The translations under genes and the position numbers were made by a program. DNA of 64,000 bases, from the NCBI GenBank assembly GCA_945888625.1, contig CAMDAH010000003.1:62001-126000 (forward strand). The letters run 5' to 3'. Of the stretch, positions 8,884-18,724 are shown in pieces. Position 1 is the first letter of the stretch. The number at the start of each line of letters is the position of its first letter. The DNA is from Chryseobacterium gleum. GTDB taxonomy: Bacteria; Bacteroidota; Bacteroidia; Flavobacteriales_D; Crocinitomicaceae. A model generated the notes under the pieces. The model did not search any database. It had not been told where the DNA came from and saw only the letters and a program-made list of their open reading frames with translations.

Positions 8884-9741
8884 ATGATTTTATATGTAAA
8901 CAATAACGGTACTATTCTGCCCAGTGATGCACCTACCATTCATCCCGGGAATAGAGGTCATTTATACGGTGACGGCGTATTCGAAAGTATTCGATTAATG
9001 GATGGAAGGCCACTAAATATCCAAAACCATATTACGCGAATGATTGAAGGTGCTCGCGTCCTAAAAATGAATATTCCCTCATTTTATACGGCTGGATTTT
9101 TTGAAGAAAAGATTCTTGAACTCATAGATAAATCAAGTATTAATGGGGGAGGAAGATGTCGACTTTCGTTGGATAGAAAAACCGGAGGTGCCTATTTACC
9201 AGAGTCTAATGACTGTACTTTTTACATTGAAGTTTATCCTTACCTCGTTTCACATTATGAGTTAAATGCTAAAGGATTGGAAATTGATATCTATCGGGAC
9301 ATTAAACTACAAAAAAATTTCTTGTCTAATTTTAAGACAAAAACGGGTATTCCATATGTCATGGCATCAATTTCAGCAAATGAACAAGGACTAGATGATT
9401 TGTTGTTAACAAACGATAAAGGGAACATTCTTGAGTCGGGGAGTTACAATGTTTTTATTGTAAGTAATGGCGTTTTGTACACTCCGAGTTTAGATGAAGG
9501 ATGTATCGCCGGGACAATGCGCATGCAAATCATAAATTTAGCCCTATTGAATAATATTAAAATTTACGAGTGCAACATTTTACCTCAAAATTTACTTTCT
9601 GCCGATGAAGTGTTTCTAACAAATGCCATCAGAGGAATTAATTGGGTAGGGGGCTACCGAACAAAACGGTATCAAAATAACATGTCGCGACGTTTAGTAG
9701 TTTTGTTAAATGCATACTGGGAAAACGAATTAGGTATTTAA
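8884..9741 (+). CDS. Class IV (branched-chain/ADC lyase-type) PLP aminotransferase
   Basis: The 285-residue fold-IV PLP enzyme has LYGDGVFESIRLMDG near residues 27-41, the PLP-binding Lys in NFKTKTGIPYVMAS (about 155-168), the ESGSYNVFIV segment around 179-188 and a cofactor-phosphate loop IAGTMRMQII. The family covers branched-chain aminotransferases, D-amino acid aminotransferases and 4-amino-4-deoxychorismate lyase (PabC). The GDGVFES phrase and short length fit the PabC-like side, but substrate cannot be decided from sequence alone. No pabA/pabB or ilv genes are adjacent. It is encoded directly after the rhomboid gene and converges with kdsC with no gap (stop at 9739-9741). Confidence 0.85.
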   Translation: MILYVNNNGTILPSDAPTIHPGNRGHLYGDGVFESIRLMDGRPLNIQNHITRMIEGARVLKMNIPSFYTAGFFEEKILELIDKSSINGGGRCRLSLDRKTGGAYLPESNDCTFYIEVYPYLVSHYELNAKGLEIDIYRDIKLQKNFLSNFKTKTGIPYVMASISANEQGLDDLLLTNDKGNILESGSYNVFIVSNGVLYTPSLDEGCIAGTMRMQIINLALLNNIKIYECNILPQNLLSADEVFLTNAIRGINWVGGYRTKRYQNNMSRRLVVLLNAYWENELGI

Positions 9742-10263
9742 TTACCACTCGAAGGCACCATCCAACATCCATTTGTTTTGTACGCGAAGCGTTTGCTCAA
9801 TAACATCTCTAACGCATCCTTCTCCACCTTTTTTGGGTGATTGATACAAACAAATGTTCAATACATCAGTCGCCGCATCTTGTGGACAGGCAGAAACACT
9901 CACAGTGGATAAAACAGGGATATCGGGTATATCATCACCCATGTACAAAACGTGTTCATCTAAAAAATTATGCTTCTTTTTTAGTGAATTGTAAACAGAT
10001 ATTTTGGATTTACTCGATAGACAAACTTCAATTGCACCAAAATTTTCAAGAATTACCTTCATTTCTTCAGAGGCGCCTCCAGTAATAAAAAATACCTTGA
10101 ATCCAATTTTTGAAGCATATTGTATGGCATAGGAATCTTTTGCGTTGAGCGTACGAAGATAGTTTCCGTTATCTAGAAGTACGTTTCCATTTGTCAATAC
10201 GCCATCAATATCAAAAATGAAGGTATTAATGCTATTTAAGTTAGTCTTATAATTATTTTTCAT
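9742..10263 (-). CDS. kdsC: KdsC-type HAD phosphatase (KDO 8-phosphate phosphatase)
   Basis: KdsC hydrolyses 3-deoxy-D-manno-octulosonate 8-phosphate during LPS inner-core synthesis. The 173 residues are typical of this cap-less HAD subfamily. The motifs are FIFDIDGVLTNG (nucleophile Asp18 and Asp20), VFFITGG (motif II), a conserved Lys region near SKSKISVY, and LYMGDDIPDIPVLS (motif IV). The ATG at 10261-10263 lies inside the end of the upstream DUF2520 gene (11-base overlap), indicating translational coupling. Related HAD phosphatases act on other sugars, so KDO specificity is an inference from length and motifs. Confidence 0.88.
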   Translation of the reverse strand: MKNNYKTNLNSINTFIFDIDGVLTNGNVLLDNGNYLRTLNAKDSYAIQYASKIGFKVFFITGGASEEMKVILENFGAIEVCLSSKSKISVYNSLKKKHNFLDEHVLYMGDDIPDIPVLSTVSVSACPQDAATDVLNICLYQSPKKGGEGCVRDVIEQTLRVQNKWMLDGAFEW

Positions 10264-11023
10264 GTTTGGCGCTTATACTCTCTGATAGTAAATGATAGAC
10301 TGTTTTGGAATTACCTTTTAATAAACTAAGTTGTTCGTTTATAATTATTTTGTCGTTTCGTTTGGCGGGACCGCTTTGGTGTTGGCAAGGATCAAAAGTC
10401 AAGATGTTTTCAAAAGTTTTAGTAATTAAGGACGTAAAGAGTGTTGGGTCAATAGATCTGTCCTTTGCTTCTGTGATTCCTAAACATGCCACGTGGTTTA
10501 CAAAATTATTTAGGAATACAGCACAAAGATGGATGTTCTTTCTATCCTGCGATGTCGTGTAATGATGCGAAAAGTGAAAGGATAAACAAAGTTTAACACA
10601 AAAATAACGTAAGGTCTCATTTTGTGTTTCTATTAAAATCGGACCGGAGAATTCAGCGCTATAATTACTTTTTGAAAATGTTTGTAGGGGATAAAATATT
10701 CCCCATTGATGCACCGAAGATTCTGGTAAACTGAATGAACCAGAAGAAATTAGGATTTTTGAACTTTTAGGGAGTAAGGGTAGAACAAATTCAATTTGAT
10801 CGTCTTGCACAGCAATGAAAATGATTTCCGCATTTACAGATGCTATATCTTCCTCAAATTTCGCGCCTGACAATTGGGCAAGTTCGTGTCCGGTTTTACT
10901 ATTCCTGCTATGAATTTGCGTTAGATTAAGTCCTGCTTTCGATAAATGATGAGCTAAAAAATACGCTACATTTCCAGAACCTATTATTGCGAAATTCGAG
11001 TTAGCAGGATCATTATTTACCAT
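10253..11023 (-). CDS. DUF2520 Rossmann-fold protein
   Basis: This predicted NAD(P)-binding oxidoreductase-like protein joins an N-terminal Rossmann domain (AIIGSGNVAYFLAHHL, about residues 9-24) to a C-terminal all-helical DUF2520 domain (HHYTTSQDRKNIHLCAVFL, then NFVNHV). The fold is reminiscent of pyrroline-5-carboxylate or ketopantoate reductases, but no activity is established that I know of. The ATG at 11021-11023 (MVNNDPANSNFAI) places the dinucleotide motif at the usual distance; longer in-frame starts would run deeper into secA. The start overlaps the secA stop by 11 bases and the end overlaps the kdsC start by 11 bases, so the three genes form one operon. Confidence 0.85.
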   Translation of the reverse strand: MVNNDPANSNFAIIGSGNVAYFLAHHLSKAGLNLTQIHSRNSKTGHELAQLSGAKFEEDIASVNAEIIFIAVQDDQIEFVLPLLPKSSKILISSGSFSLPESSVHQWGIFYPLQTFSKSNYSAEFSGPILIETQNETLRYFCVKLCLSFHFSHHYTTSQDRKNIHLCAVFLNNFVNHVACLGITEAKDRSIDPTLFTSLITKTFENILTFDPCQHQSGPAKRNDKIIINEQLSLLKGNSKTVYHLLSESISAKHEK

Positions 11024-14000
11024 GACATTGTTTATACTTCTTACCACTTCCACAAGGACAGGCATCATTTCTGTTTACTTTGGGCTCCGCAATAACAGGT
11101 TGCTTTTTTTCTTGAGTGGGAATAGAATTTTGAACTGCTTGGCGATATCCGTCGCTGCCACTGAATCGTGGGGGTGTTGTGGAAGTTGAATTGCTTGTTT
11201 TGGAATTGCCGTAGTTATTTTGCTTGTCCTCCTGATTGGTACTTTGTAAAGCCGTCTCAGCAGGTATGTCTAATTTCATAAGTAATTCCACTGCTTCTTG
11301 ATTAAGTCGATACAACATGCTCTTGAACAATTCGTATGATTCCAGTTTATAAATTACAAGTGGGTCTTTTTGCTCATAGGTGGCATTATTTACGGCAGAT
11401 CGTAAGTCATCCATTTCTCGTAAGTGCTCTTTCCATTCATTGTCAATTATTCCTAAAATGATATTTTTTTCAAAATACCTTGAAATTACCACTCCATTGG
11501 TTTTGTAAGCCTCTTCCAAATTAACAATTAATTGCAATTCTTTCTTGCCATCAGAAAGGGGAAAAACAATGTTTTTGAAACGATCCGACATGGTTTCATG
11601 CACATGTTTGATTTGGGGCATCGCAAGTTCGGCAATTTTTAAACATTTTCGTTTGTACTGGTCTGTCATTGCAGCGTAAACGATATGAATAAGCTCCATT
11701 TTATCCAATGACTTAAATTCTTCCTCTTTAACGGGTGATTCTATTCCAATTAGTCGGATTAACTCAATTTCGAATTCCTGGAATTCAACATTACTTAATT
11801 TAAGAACTGTTTCTTCACAAAGTTCATAGTACATATTATCAACGTCAATGTCTAATCGATCACCAAAGAGTGCATTTTTTCTTTTTTTGTAAATGGCTTT
11901 TCGTTGTGCATTCATGACGTCATCATATTCGAGTAAGCGCTTCCGAATACCGAAGTTGTTTTCTTCGACTTTTTTCTGTGCACGTTCTATGGATTTTGAA
12001 ACCATGCCGTGGCTAATAACTTCGCCCTCTTTAAGTCCCATTCGATCCATTAATTTTGCAATTCGCTCAGAGCCAAACTTACGCATCAAGTCATCTTCAA
12101 GGGAAACAAAAAATTGTGAAGATCCGGGGTCGCCTTGTCTTCCCGCTCGGCCACGTAATTGCCTGTCCACTCGTCTTGAATCATGACGCTCAGTTCCGAT
12201 TATGGCTAATCCGCCCGATTCTTTTACGTTTGGACCTAACTTTATATCAGTACCTCGTCCCGCCATATTGGTTGCAATTGTTACTGCACCTGCAAGTCCC
12301 GCATTCGCAATTATTTCAGCTTCTTTTTGGTGGAATTTTGCATTTAATACTTGGTGTTTGATGTTTTCGCGATCCAACAGTCTACTCAAGCCCTCTGAAA
12401 TTTCTACAGTAGTAGTTCCCACAAGCACTGGCCTGCCCTCAGCAACTAATTTTTTTACCTCCAACATTACTGCATTGAATTTTTCCATTGCGGTTTTAAA
12501 AACGAGGTCATTTTCATCCTTACGAATCACTTTTGTATTAGGTGGAACCACCACCACATCTAATTTGTAAATATCAAAAAATTCTTTCGCCTCTGTTTCG
12601 GCTGTTCCAGTCATACCGGCGAGTTTGTGGTACATCCTAAAGTAGTTCTGCAGTGTAACTGTTGCATAGGTTTGTGTTGCCGCTTCAATTTTGACGTTTT
12701 CTTTTGCTTCAATTGCTTGATGTAATCCATCTGAATACCTTCTACCATCTAAAATACGACCTGTAGATTCGTCAACAATTTTTACCTTGCCGTCTAATAT
12801 CACGTATTCATTTTCTATTTCAAATAGCGTGTACGCCTTCAACAACTGATTTACAGAGTGAATTCGCTCAGATTTAATAGAATATTCTCTTACTAATTCA
12901 TCTTTTTTATTCAAAAACATTCCTGCCTCCAGGTTTGATTTCTGCAACTTGGCTATTTCTGCGCCAATATCGGGCATAATGAAAAATTCTCGGTCTTCAG
13001 CTCCGGAAATTAAGTCAATTCCTTTGCTTGTTAATTCAATCGTATTATTTTTTTCTTCAATTACAAAAAACAATTCTACATCTATTTTTTTCATTTGCTT
13101 ACCTTGTTCCTGCATGTAAAAAATCTCTGTTTTTTGCAGGTGAACTCTTATTCCAGGTTCGGAAAGAAATTTTATTAATGCCTTATTTTTTGGCAACCCT
13201 CGATATGCTCTAAGCAAGGCAATCCCTCCCTCTTCAAGCATGCTTTTTGCTTCGTTTTTGTCTTCCGGTGGGTTGTGGATGACCGTTAATTTTGTTTTGG
13301 CTTCAATCAAGCATTTTTGAACAAAATCTTTCTGCGCATTTACGATTCGCTCAATTCTCGGTTTCAGACCTTGAAATTCTTGTTCGTCGCCTTTTGGCGT
13401 TGGTCCAGAAATAATTAGGGGTGTTCGCGCGTCATCAATGAGTACACTATCAACTTCATCAACAATGGCAAAATGGTGCTTGCGTTGCACTAATTCGTCG
13501 ATATGGCCCGCCATGTTATCACGCAAATAATCGAATCCAAACTCATTATTTGTTCCAAATGTAATGTCTGCTTGGTATGCATTACGGCGTTCGGCTGAAT
13601 TAGGGGTATGCTTGTCGATACAATCCACACTTAAACAATGAAATTGATACAAAGGGCCCATCCATTCTGAGTCGCGTTTGGCAAGGTAATCGTTTACTGT
13701 TACGATATGAACTCCTTTCTTTGCTAGTGCGTTAAGGTAAACAGGTAAAGTAGCAACGAGTGTTTTTCCTTCACCAGTTTGCATTTCAGCGATATTTCCT
13801 TTGTGTAATGCCGCACCACCACTAAGTTGAACGTTATAATGGATCATATTCCATTTGATTTTTGCACCTGCAGCAGTCCATTCGTTATGCCAAATTGCCT
13901 TGTCGCCAGAAATGGTAATCCCATCTTTTTTTGCGGCTAATGTTCGATCAAAATCCAAGGCTGTTACTTCAAGTTGTCCTTTTTCTACCCACCTTTGAGC

Positions 14001-14354
14001 GGTTTCTTTTACAACAGCGAAAGCCTCAGGAAGAATAGTAAGTAAGGTTAATTCAATTTGTTCATCTATGGCCTTCGATAATTTATCTATTTTTTCAAAT
14101 AACTCCTCTTTTTCATCAATGCCTGTCGAGCTTTCTGAAGCTTTTAATTCAAGGGCGCTCATCTCGTCTTCAAGTGCCTGCTTTTCTTCGGCAATAAATC
14201 GTTGAAAATGAAATGTTTTCTCTCTCAACTGATCGTCACTTAATTCTTTTAATGTTTTTTGAAATTCATTTGCGGCTTGGCTGTAAGGCTCATATATTTT
14301 TTGGTCATTTGCGTTTTTATCACCAAACAATTTTTTTAAAAAGTTGCCTATCAT
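11013..14354 (-). CDS. secA: Preprotein translocase ATPase SecA
   Basis: SecA drives Sec-dependent export across the inner membrane. The chosen ATG (14352-14354) gives 1113 residues starting MIGNFLKKLFGDKN; a longer frame would need a TTG. Motifs in order are MQTGEGKTLVATLP (Walker A), DYLAKRD, IVDEVDSVLIDDARTPLIIS (Walker B and preprotein-binding start), MTGTAETE, ATNMAGRGTDIKLG, and GRAGRQGDPG. The end carries the zinc-binding tail NDACPCGSGKKYKQCHGK, which serves SecB or lipid contact. The length over E. coli SecA (901) is due to insertions such as that between the DEAD motif and the preprotein-binding domain (about 330-420), usual in Bacteroidota. It heads the secA - DUF2520 - kdsC run and diverges from guaA. 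Confidence 0.98.
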   Translation of the reverse strand: MIGNFLKKLFGDKNANDQKIYEPYSQAANEFQKTLKELSDDQLREKTFHFQRFIAEEKQALEDEMSALELKASESSTGIDEKEELFEKIDKLSKAIDEQIELTLLTILPEAFAVVKETAQRWVEKGQLEVTALDFDRTLAAKKDGITISGDKAIWHNEWTAAGAKIKWNMIHYNVQLSGGAALHKGNIAEMQTGEGKTLVATLPVYLNALAKKGVHIVTVNDYLAKRDSEWMGPLYQFHCLSVDCIDKHTPNSAERRNAYQADITFGTNNEFGFDYLRDNMAGHIDELVQRKHHFAIVDEVDSVLIDDARTPLIISGPTPKGDEQEFQGLKPRIERIVNAQKDFVQKCLIEAKTKLTVIHNPPEDKNEAKSMLEEGGIALLRAYRGLPKNKALIKFLSEPGIRVHLQKTEIFYMQEQGKQMKKIDVELFFVIEEKNNTIELTSKGIDLISGAEDREFFIMPDIGAEIAKLQKSNLEAGMFLNKKDELVREYSIKSERIHSVNQLLKAYTLFEIENEYVILDGKVKIVDESTGRILDGRRYSDGLHQAIEAKENVKIEAATQTYATVTLQNYFRMYHKLAGMTGTAETEAKEFFDIYKLDVVVVPPNTKVIRKDENDLVFKTAMEKFNAVMLEVKKLVAEGRPVLVGTTTVEISEGLSRLLDRENIKHQVLNAKFHQKEAEIIANAGLAGAVTIATNMAGRGTDIKLGPNVKESGGLAIIGTERHDSRRVDRQLRGRAGRQGDPGSSQFFVSLEDDLMRKFGSERIAKLMDRMGLKEGEVISHGMVSKSIERAQKKVEENNFGIRKRLLEYDDVMNAQRKAIYKKRKNALFGDRLDIDVDNMYYELCEETVLKLSNVEFQEFEIELIRLIGIESPVKEEEFKSLDKMELIHIVYAAMTDQYKRKCLKIAELAMPQIKHVHETMSDRFKNIVFPLSDGKKELQLIVNLEEAYKTNGVVISRYFEKNIILGIIDNEWKEHLREMDDLRSAVNNATYEQKDPLVIYKLESYELFKSMLYRLNQEAVELLMKLDIPAETALQSTNQEDKQNNYGNSKTSNSTSTTPPRFSGSDGYRQAVQNSIPTQEKKQPVIAEPKVNRNDACPCGSGKKYKQCHGK

Positions 14355-14458
14355 GGAATTTATTTTTTTTTCGAGCTCAAATATAGTCAATAAACTTTAA
14401 TTTTTTCCATCCAATAATGGCGCACTTAAAAAAAGAAACACTGATTTTGAAATTTTAA

Positions 14459-14487
14459 TTTGTAGGTTATTTTTACGCTTATCTTTG
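14459..14487 (+). promoter_or_regulatory. Bacteroidota-type promoter of guaA
   Basis: TTTG at 14459-14462 and TATCTTTG at 14480-14487 are separated by 17 bases, a good match to the Bacteroidota sigma-A consensus TTTG-N17-23-TAnnTTTG. The -7 box ends only 4 bases before the guaA ATG at 14492. Transcription would therefore begin at or within a few bases of the start codon. This is the only site in the window where I see both boxes at proper spacing. Confidence 0.6.
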
Positions 14488-14491
14488 TCTT

Positions 14492-16024
14492 ATGCATCAA
14501 ACTATTTTAATTATTGATTTTGGATCACAATACACCCAATTAATAGCCCGAAGAATAAGGGAGTTAAATGTATATTGTGAAATCTACCCTTGGGATAAAA
14601 TTCCAAATGATCTTTCAGCTGTTAAAGGGGTTGTTTTATCAGGAAGTCCTTTTTCAGTTAGGGATTTTCAGTCTCCAAAACCTAATTTAAGTAGCATAAA
14701 AGGGCTAATTCCTATCTTGGGTATTTGTTATGGTGCGCAGTTACTTGCTCAGGAATTTGGAGGGTCGGTTAATCCTTCTAATACCAGAGAGTACGGCAGG
14801 GCTAATTTATCAGCTATTAATGCTAATTCAGCTTTGATGAAAGACATTCAGTTAAACTCCCAAGTTTGGATGTCGCATGGCGATTCTATTAGTACTGTTC
14901 CACCCGGTTATTCCATTATTTGCAGTACAGATGATGTTAAAGTGGCAGGGTTTGAAATTCAAAGTGAACAAACTTATGGCGTGCAGTTTCATCCGGAAGT
15001 TTATCATTCTACCGACGGAACACAAATTTTACGAAACTTTATTTACGGTATTTGCCAATGCGCTGCAGATTGGACTCCAAACGCTTTCATCGAAGAAAGT
15101 ATAGCTAACCTCAGATCAACCATTGGTGACGATCGCGTAATTCTTGGCTTATCGGGCGGCGTTGATTCATCGGTTGCTGCCGTATTATTACATCGAGCAA
15201 TTGGCGCTAATTTGCATTGTATATTTGTCGATAATGGACTATTGCGAAAAAATGAATTTGAGGAAGTTTTATCCTCTTATCAAGGAATGGGTTTAAATGT
15301 GAAAGGGGTTGAGGCATCGGAACAATTTTACAACTCATTAGCCGGGTTGACTGATCCTGAATTGAAAAGAAAAGCGATTGGAGGCGTATTTGTTGATGTT
15401 TTTAATGAAGCATCTAAAACAGTTGAAAATGCCCTTTGGTTAGGACAAGGAACCATCTATCCAGATGTTATTGAATCGGTGTCGGGCACCGGTGGACCTT
15501 CTCAAACGATTAAATCTCACCACAATGTTGGTGGCTTGCCGGATTACATGAAATTACGTGTGGTCGAACCGCTGCGTCTCTTATTTAAGGATGAAGTTAG
15601 GCGTATTGGCAACGCCTTGGGAATTGATCAGAAAATACTGGGTAGACATCCATTTCCCGGTCCAGGACTTGGTATTCGAATACTTGGAGAGGTAACTAAA
15701 GACAAAGTGAAAATTTTACAAGAAGTCGATGCTATATTTATCAATGGTTTAAAGGAAGCAAATTTGTACGATGAAGTTTGGCAAGCGGGCTGTATTTTTC
15801 TACCTGTACAATCTGTTGGAGTGATGGGAGACGAACGAACCTACGAAAACGCAGTTGCACTTAGAGCTGTGTCTTCAACTGACGGTATGACTGCAGATTG
15901 GTGTCACTTGCCCTACGAATTTTTAGCAAGCATATCCAATAAAATTATTAACCAAGTAAGAGGCATCAATAGAGTTACCTACGATATCAGTTCTAAACCT
16001 CCTGCAACAATTGAATGGGAATAG
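14492..16024 (+). CDS. guaA: GMP synthase (glutamine-hydrolysing)
   Basis: GuaA converts XMP to GMP using ATP and glutamine. The 510 residues hold the complete enzyme. The class I glutaminase has [10 protein letters not shown] with nucleophile Cys79 and HPEVYHS with His167 and Glu169. The ATP-pyrophosphatase PP-loop is [14 protein letters not shown] (Ser221 onwards). The C-terminal dimerisation domain includes [16 protein letters not shown] and ends in the invariant PPATIEWE. The ATG at 14492 begins the glutaminase beta strand directly. The LysM-protein gene starts 8 bases after the stop. Confidence 0.98.
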   Translation: MHQTILIIDFGSQYTQLIARRIRELNVYCEIYPWDKIPNDLSAVKGVVLSGSPFSVRDFQSPKPNLSSIKGLIPILGICYGAQLLAQEFGGSVNPSNTREYGRANLSAINANSALMKDIQLNSQVWMSHGDSISTVPPGYSIICSTDDVKVAGFEIQSEQTYGVQFHPEVYHSTDGTQILRNFIYGICQCAADWTPNAFIEESIANLRSTIGDDRVILGLSGGVDSSVAAVLLHRAIGANLHCIFVDNGLLRKNEFEEVLSSYQGMGLNVKGVEASEQFYNSLAGLTDPELKRKAIGGVFVDVFNEASKTVENALWLGQGTIYPDVIESVSGTGGPSQTIKSHHNVGGLPDYMKLRVVEPLRLLFKDEVRRIGNALGIDQKILGRHPFPGPGLGIRILGEVTKDKVKILQEVDAIFINGLKEANLYDEVWQAGCIFLPVQSVGVMGDERTYENAVALRAVSSTDGMTADWCHLPYEFLASISNKIINQVRGINRVTYDISSKPPATIEWE

Positions 16025-16032
16025 TAAAGCTT

Positions 16033-17790
16033 ATGAAGTCAAAAATGTTTTTTTTAATTATTGGATTTATAAATTTTATAGTTGGTCTGTCGTGGACTCA
16101 AGAATTTTATCCAATTGTTGAAAAAAATGGTTTATCTTTTCATGAAATGGAAATTACTAAGGGGCTTACCCTATTTTCTATTGTACAACTATCGGGTTCA
16201 ACAGGGGAGGAATTGCTTCAATACAATCCGGGTTGTGATAAAGAACTAAAAATTGGTCAAAAATTGCTTTTGCCTTTAGTTAGAAAGTCACTTGTACACA
16301 AGGTCAAAGAAAAAGAAACGTTGTTTGCAATTTCAAAACGATACTTAGTTCCGATTGATTCTATTATTTTTTGGAATTACATCTTGGACAAAGGAATTAA
16401 AGTAAATCAAAACTTAAAAATTAATCATGCGGCTCTCAGAATAGAGCTACTAAGCGAAACTGCAACAACGGTTAACACTGTCGCTAGAGACTCAACTTTG
16501 AACCAGCGAAATTTTAATTTTAATGATCAATTTTTATTTCATATTGTTGAAACGGGCGAAACATTGTCCTCCTTGGCCAAACGTTACATGGTCACAACGG
16601 ATACACTGCGTTACTTTAATGGTTTACAAAAAAGTAAAGTGGAAATTGGTGCAAAAATAAAAATACCAATAAATCAAACAATTAATATAGTTCAAGGACC
16701 TAAGGTGGTCCCGATAAAAATGGCCGTAAAGTCAACCAATTCTGTTACCGAGAAAAAACAAGTGATTAGAGATCCTAAAATAGCTGTGTTTTTACCTTTT
16801 TCAGTTGACTCTGTTGTTTATCCACTAAATGGAACGACCAAAGCAGCAGTGGAATTTTATTTAGGTGCACTGTTAGGGATAAAAGACCTAGAAGAAATGG
16901 GAATACGAGGCGAGGTAACTTTTTTTGACTACCTAAGCGAAAGTGCTAGATTCCCTGAAATTTTAACTTCTGGTGAATTGAGTGAAATGGATTTAATATA
17001 CGCGCCACTTCATGCCGCACAAGCTCAACTACTCGCTGATTATTGTCTTGAAAATAAAATTAAAATTGTTTTTCCACTTAACCTATCTCCCTGTGATTAC
17101 ACAGATAATCCTTTTGCTTATCAAGTTCCAGCGTCTAAACTAACGCTTGCTACTAATTTGGCTCAAGATGTATACAAGCTTCAAAACGGGGCGCAAATTG
17201 TACTTGTCGGGACCTCAAATAAATCGGACTCGCTTGTGGAGGCTCAATTTGTAACTGCCTACAATGCCTTACCAAAAGTAAAAGGAAAAGCAAAATTACT
17301 TTTCGCAAATGAAGGAAATTACGCTTCCTTCTCCAAAAATAACTTGCCAACTTGGTACGTGAGTTTTGAAACACAAAAAGATAAAATTATTTCATTACTT
17401 GGTTTTGTTAAAATGTTTGAAAATTGCCAACTTTTTGGCTTAAAAGAATGGTTGGAGCACAAGGAAATCACTTCCACTGTGGCCAATGAATTTAGTTTTA
17501 ATTACGAAAGTTCCTCCTTCTTTAATTATTCTAGGACGGAGGTGATCTCATTTCACAAACTTTACCGGTCCGCATATCAGGCTGATGTGACCAAAATGGC
17601 TTGTTTGGGATATGATATGATCACCGTAATTCCAAAAATACTTTTCCTAAATGAATCCTTGTTGGATGGCACTATAACTCGAGTTTTATTTGGTCAAGAA
17701 AAAACGTCGTCCTACATTGAAAATAAAGCCAGTTTTCTATTAAAATTTATAGATTTTGAAACCACCAACTATTTAGATGAATTCGAGTGA
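16033..17790 (+). CDS. Secreted LysM-repeat protein with C-terminal periplasmic-binding-like domain
   Basis: The ATG at 16033 gives 585 residues and a clean signal peptide (MKSKMFFLIIGFINFIVGLS). An upstream ATG at 16015 would overlap guaA and is less likely. Three LysM-like units follow, at about 26-82 (divergent), 85-128 (VKEKETLFAISKRYLVPIDS) and 170-215 (VETGETLSSLAKRYMVTTD); these bind peptidoglycan glycans. After a linker, residues 250-585 begin IAVFLPFSVDS and look like a type I periplasmic binding fold (LLGIKDLEEMGIRGEVTFFD). Similar LysM-plus-binding-fold proteins occur next to guaA in other flavobacteria to my recollection. Ligand and role are unknown. The end overlaps hemF by 14 bases. 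Confidence 0.8.
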   Translation: MKSKMFFLIIGFINFIVGLSWTQEFYPIVEKNGLSFHEMEITKGLTLFSIVQLSGSTGEELLQYNPGCDKELKIGQKLLLPLVRKSLVHKVKEKETLFAISKRYLVPIDSIIFWNYILDKGIKVNQNLKINHAALRIELLSETATTVNTVARDSTLNQRNFNFNDQFLFHIVETGETLSSLAKRYMVTTDTLRYFNGLQKSKVEIGAKIKIPINQTINIVQGPKVVPIKMAVKSTNSVTEKKQVIRDPKIAVFLPFSVDSVVYPLNGTTKAAVEFYLGALLGIKDLEEMGIRGEVTFFDYLSESARFPEILTSGELSEMDLIYAPLHAAQAQLLADYCLENKIKIVFPLNLSPCDYTDNPFAYQVPASKLTLATNLAQDVYKLQNGAQIVLVGTSNKSDSLVEAQFVTAYNALPKVKGKAKLLFANEGNYASFSKNNLPTWYVSFETQKDKIISLLGFVKMFENCQLFGLKEWLEHKEITSTVANEFSFNYESSSFFNYSRTEVISFHKLYRSAYQADVTKMACLGYDMITVIPKILFLNESLLDGTITRVLFGQEKTSSYIENKASFLLKFIDFETTNYLDEFE

Positions 17791-18673
17791 TATCAAGCTA
17801 AAATTCCGTGAAATTCAATTAGCAATAACTGCTGCATTAGAAACTTGGGATGGTGGTGCTAGGTTTACAGAGGACCAATGGGAACGCGATGAGGGAGGGG
17901 GTGGCTACACACGAACCATTGCCAATGGTCGGATTATTGAAAAAGGTGGGGTGGCGTTTTCTTCAGTTCATGGTGAAGTAACTAACTTAATGAAAGAGCA
18001 ATTACGATTAGATGGCGATCATTTTTTCGCTACTGGTGTGTCAATAGTTTTGCATCCATTGCATCCACGTCATCCAATCATGCACATGAATATTCGTTAT
18101 TTTGAGATTGATGAGAAAACGTATTGGTTTGGCGGAGGAATTGATTTAACTCCACACTACATAAACGTTAATTTGGCGTCTTCTTTTCATCAATCACTGA
18201 AGAATATTTGTGATACTTACAGTAAAGAATTTTACCCGAAATTTAAGAACTGGGCCGATGACTATTTTTATCTTCCTCACCGAAACGAAACAAGAGGAGT
18301 TGGCGGCATATTTTTCGACCACCTATCTGCCGATGAGAATGTTTCGAAAGAGCAGCTATTGGCTTTTTGTCTTGATTTAGGAACAGCTTTTCCTCTGCTT
18401 TATAAAAATCAAATTGAAGGGCAAGGAATAACCGAATTTTCATCCGCAGAGAAGGCTTGGCAAAACTTTAGACGTTCGCGTTATGTTGAGTTTAACTTGT
18501 TGCACGACCGCGGAACAAAGTTTGGAATTTACAGTAACGGAAGAACGGCTTCAATCCTTATGAGTATGCCTCCGGTGGCAGAATGGTGCTACGAATACAC
18601 AGCCGCAGCGTATTCAGAGGAGCAACAAACGCTTGATAGATTGGTAAAAGGAGTTGATTACCTAAACTCTTGA
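17777..18673 (+). CDS. hemF: Oxygen-dependent coproporphyrinogen III oxidase
   Basis: HemF decarboxylates two propionate side chains of coproporphyrinogen III to vinyl groups in haem synthesis. The 298 residues match the family. The N-terminal block WERDEGGGGYTRTIANG, the HPLHPRHPIMHMNIRYF strand, the signature YFYLPHRNETRGVGGIFFDH and the end GRTASILMSMPPVAEWCYEY are all recognisable. The ATG at 17777 lies 14 bases inside the preceding LysM gene, implying coupled translation. With hemB at the end of the window this shows an aerobic haem pathway, though the two genes are not linked. Confidence 0.96.
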   Translation: MNSSDIKLKFREIQLAITAALETWDGGARFTEDQWERDEGGGGYTRTIANGRIIEKGGVAFSSVHGEVTNLMKEQLRLDGDHFFATGVSIVLHPLHPRHPIMHMNIRYFEIDEKTYWFGGGIDLTPHYINVNLASSFHQSLKNICDTYSKEFYPKFKNWADDYFYLPHRNETRGVGGIFFDHLSADENVSKEQLLAFCLDLGTAFPLLYKNQIEGQGITEFSSAEKAWQNFRRSRYVEFNLLHDRGTKFGIYSNGRTASILMSMPPVAEWCYEYTAAAYSEEQQTLDRLVKGVDYLNS

Positions 18674-18683
18674 TTTTTTTTTT

Positions 18684-18691
18684 TATCTTTG
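18684..18691 (+). promoter_or_regulatory. Candidate -7 box (TATCTTTG) of the type B adhesin module
   Basis: TATCTTTG lies 33 bases before the ATG of the large secreted protein and directly after a run of T following hemF. It fits TAnnTTTG exactly. The only upstream TTGA (18654-18657) is 26 bases away, longer than the usual spacer, so the -33 half is uncertain. It would give a leader of about 30 bases and make the three-gene T9SS module a separate transcript from hemF. Confidence 0.45.
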
Positions 18692-18724
18692 CGAATAATT
18701 TAATTTCTACTTAAAACAAATTTC

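Noticed and set aside
12056-12570. Overlapping plus-strand frames of 101-122 codons
   Set aside because: Antisense to the conserved motor domain of secA. The products show no domain and have no start signals.
18671-18684. T-run after hemF as a terminator
   Set aside because: No stem-loop precedes the T tract. It is better read as the AT-rich lead-in to the TATCTTTG box.
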